Source: Clostridiales bacterium
GTDB taxonomy: Bacteria > Bacillota > Clostridia > Oscillospirales > QAMX01
Direction of reading: 5' to 3'
NCBI GenBank assembly: GCA_016285815.1
Contig: JAEERN010000126.1
Span: 1 to 6,372, forward strand
Length of the DNA stretch: 6,372 bases
Below, piece after piece: positions 4,980-6,372 of the stretch. Below the pieces are notes generated by a model. It worked only from the letters and a program-made list of their open reading frames with translations. It made no database searches and was not told the origin of the DNA. How positions within the stretch are numbered: the stretch's first letter is position 1; each line of letters starts with the position of its first letter. The translations under genes were made by a program, and so were the position numbers.

Positions 4980-6088
4980 CAGTCGCTGGCGGTGGTCATG
5001 ACCACGGTGTCGAGGGGCTCGCCCGGCACGGCGGTCCCGGCAGGCGCCGCGGGCGGCGGATCTCCCGGCGCCCATCCCGGCGAGACGACGGCCGTGCCGT
5101 CCTCCGCGGCGTCCGGATCGAGCCAGGCGTACACGATCTCCTCACCCGGCACGTTGTCCAGCACCCAGTCCAGGAACGCCTGCGCCCGCTCTTCGCCGAT
5201 GAAGAACACATACGCCGCCTCCAGCGCGTTGGTGTAGAGATAGCCGCTCTCCGTGACGGCCAGCACGCGGTCCTCGGTCCCCACCAGCGGCACGTTCAGC
5301 GAGACGCCCAGCTTCCGGTCTTCGGCCAGCATCCGCATGGGATCCGTGTCCGGGTCCAGTATCACCGCGTCCGCGTTGTCCGCCAGCAGCCGATGGACCG
5401 GGGCGTCGTCAAAGTCCTCCAGCCGCACGTAAGAGATCCTGTCCGTCCGCTGCGGGTCGTAATTCGCCTCGCCGAAGGACGCCTCGTCCGCCAGCGACAG
5501 CCCGGCCGTCAGCTCGCCCAGCGTCGCCGGACGGTAGCCGCGGCTGATATAGACCCACCGGTCCTCGCTGTCCGGGAACTGGACCGCCACGGCCGCCGCC
5601 TCCGTCACGCCCGTCAGGGCGTAGAGCCGGACCTCCGCCTCGTGCACCGCGTCCGTATAGATATCGTATCCCTGGGCCTTCACCGTGCCCAGCAGTTCGC
5701 CCGTCCGGTCCGCCGGCACCACCGTGACCCGGGTGGAATACTCGTTCCCCCGCCAGATCAGGCCGTTGAAGCGCTCGCTGTCCGCCATTTCCTCCCACTT
5801 CGGGATAAGGGCCGTCTCCGCAAGGCTGCCGGTCGCCTGACTGGTGAACACGTCGCGGATCTCCACCAGCGGCCAGCTCCGCTCCGTCTCGCCCGGCGTC
5901 CGGCCCGCCGCCAGCCGCGGCAGGACCGCCGCCGTTCCGCCCAGCACCAGCACCGCCGCGGCGGCCCAGCCGATCCACACCCGCCGGGAGCGCTCCCCGG
6001 CGGCCTTTTTCTTTTCCGGCGCAAGCGCCTCTTCCACAAATCGATCCTCCGCGCCGTCCAGCGCGCGCAGATACTCCGTTCCGTTCAC
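4979..6088 (-). CDS. Single-pass membrane anti-sigma-factor-like protein
   Basis: A 369-residue protein with a short charged cytoplasmic N-terminus (1-36, including F-V-E-E-A-L and a K-K-K cluster), one membrane helix (about 38-57, W-I-G-W-A-A-A-A-V-L-V-L-G-G) and a roughly 310-residue extracytoplasmic part. The exterior part contains R-L-Y-A-L-T-G-V (154-161), G-Y-R-P-A-T-L-G-E-L (184-193), V-T-E-S-G-Y-L-Y-T-N (278-287) and F-F-I-G-E-E-R (295-301), blocks I recognise from clostridial partners of small sigma factors, and ends in a Pro/Ala-rich tail (about 337-358). The start is GTG at 6088 in a GTGA overlap with the stop of the sigma gene; GAGGGG lies eight bases upstream. This coupling and the topology suggest that it sequesters the sigma factor at the membrane. 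I see no zinc-binding H-x3-C-x2-C anti-sigma motif, so direct binding is unproven; it could instead be a surface or sensory protein regulated with the sigma factor. Confidence 0.75.
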   Translation of the reverse strand: MNGTEYLRALDGAEDRFVEEALAPEKKKAAGERSRRVWIGWAAAAVLVLGGTAAVLPRLAAGRTPGETERSWPLVEIRDVFTSQATGSLAETALIPKWEEMADSERFNGLIWRGNEYSTRVTVVPADRTGELLGTVKAQGYDIYTDAVHEAEVRLYALTGVTEAAAVAVQFPDSEDRWVYISRGYRPATLGELTAGLSLADEASFGEANYDPQRTDRISYVRLEDFDDAPVHRLLADNADAVILDPDTDPMRMLAEDRKLGVSLNVPLVGTEDRVLAVTESGYLYTNALEAAYVFFIGEERAQAFLDWVLDNVPGEEIVYAWLDPDAAEDGTAVVSPGWAPGDPPPAAPAGTAVPGEPLDTVVMTTASD

Positions 6089-6372
6089 AGGTCAAACCCC
6101 TCTTTCCGCATGTGCTCCCGCAATTTTTTGCGGGTCCGGAGAAGCATCATCTTGACGCGGCTCTCGCCCATGCCGAAGGCCCCGGCCACCTCGCTCACCG
6201 GCGCGGCCGCCCAGTACCGCCGCAGGAACACCCCGCGCTCGGTCTTCGGCAGAGACGCGAGAAAGCCGTTCAGCGCGTCGCGCAGGGCGATGCGCTCGGC
6301 CTCGTCCCCGCCCGGGGCGGGCAGACACTCGGCCAGCTCGTCGATGCACAGGCGCACCGCGCCGCCGCCGCG
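6085..6372 (-). CDS. Sigma-70 family (ECF-like) RNA polymerase sigma factor, C-terminal part
   Basis: The last 95 residues are visible; the frame is open to the right edge (R-G-G-G-A-V-R-L), so the N-terminus with region 2 lies outside the window. The GTG at 6357 is very probably an internal Val codon, because R-G-G-G before it matches the linker usual in this family. Region 4 is clear: S-L-P-K-T-E-R-G-V-F-L-R-R-Y-W (about residues 39-53 of the fragment), then a helix-turn-helix, P-V-S-E-V-A-G-A-F-G-M-G-E-S-R-V-K-M-M-L-L-R-T-R (57-80), and a basic tail. This domain contacts the -35 element of target promoters. The stop TGA overlaps the GTG start of the membrane protein, indicating one operon with coupled translation. 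Its promoter is not in the window, so autoregulation cannot be judged. Confidence 0.88.
   Translation of the reverse strand, partial: RGGGAVRLCIDELAECLPAPGGDEAERIALRDALNGFLASLPKTERGVFLRRYWAAAPVSEVAGAFGMGESRVKMMLLRTRKKLREHMRKEGFDL

Noticed and set aside
6085..6357. A complete 90-residue regulator starting at the GTG at 6357
   Set aside because: The frame stays open to the window edge and the residues before the GTG (R-G-G-G-A) fit the usual sigma factor linker, so it is the C-terminal end of a longer sigma factor.
1..6372. CRISPR array, tRNA/rRNA genes, insertion sequence or integrase
   Set aside because: No regularly spaced repeats, no tRNA- or rRNA-like segment, no transposase motif and no paired terminal repeats were seen on either strand by eye.

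Overview
The window looks like chromosomal DNA from a GC-rich Firmicute of class Clostridia, probably a gut Oscillospiraceae/Lachnospiraceae-type organism. The grounds are Firmicutes-style signals (TTGACA/TATAAT promoters with 17-18 base spacers, GGAGG-type ribosome binding sites, hairpin-plus-T-run terminators) combined with GC-rich codon use. Several of the protein families are also common in that group: the paired region-4 sigma factor with a membrane anti-sigma-like partner, a YitT protein, and a GNAT protein starting M-L-T-L-V-K-P. This is an inference from family resemblance, not a taxonomic assignment.

Layout from left to right. A GNAT acetyltransferase gene cut by the left edge (minus strand, 1-208) has its own promoter and lies in DNA of visibly lower GC. 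A 15-bp hairpin separates it from a probable two-gene minus-strand operon for membrane proteins: yitT-like (1263-2129) followed by a DUF1295/steroid-5-alpha-reductase-like gene (344-1213), driven by a consensus promoter at 2161-2189. Diverging from it is a single plus-strand gene for a tandem DUF1508 (YegP-like) protein (2359-2733), with a near-consensus promoter and a strong terminator. Next comes a monocistronic plus-strand glycoside hydrolase of the GH36/melibiase type (2881-4845). It converges on a minus-strand pair at the right edge: a sigma-70-family factor (6085-6372, N-terminus outside the window) translationally coupled by a GTGA overlap to a single-pass membrane anti-sigma-like protein (4979-6088). 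Two adjacent hairpins between the convergent genes serve opposite strands.

The genes form at least five transcription units with no obvious shared pathway, so this reads as ordinary housekeeping/accessory chromosome rather than a defence island, mobile element or biosynthetic cluster. No tRNA, rRNA, CRISPR array, transposase or prophage signal was seen. The points most worth a second look are the coupled sigma/membrane-protein module with an unassigned 300-residue extracytoplasmic domain, the non-canonical catalytic motif of the GH36 enzyme, and the two opposed consensus promoters, one of which forces re-annotation of the yitT start.
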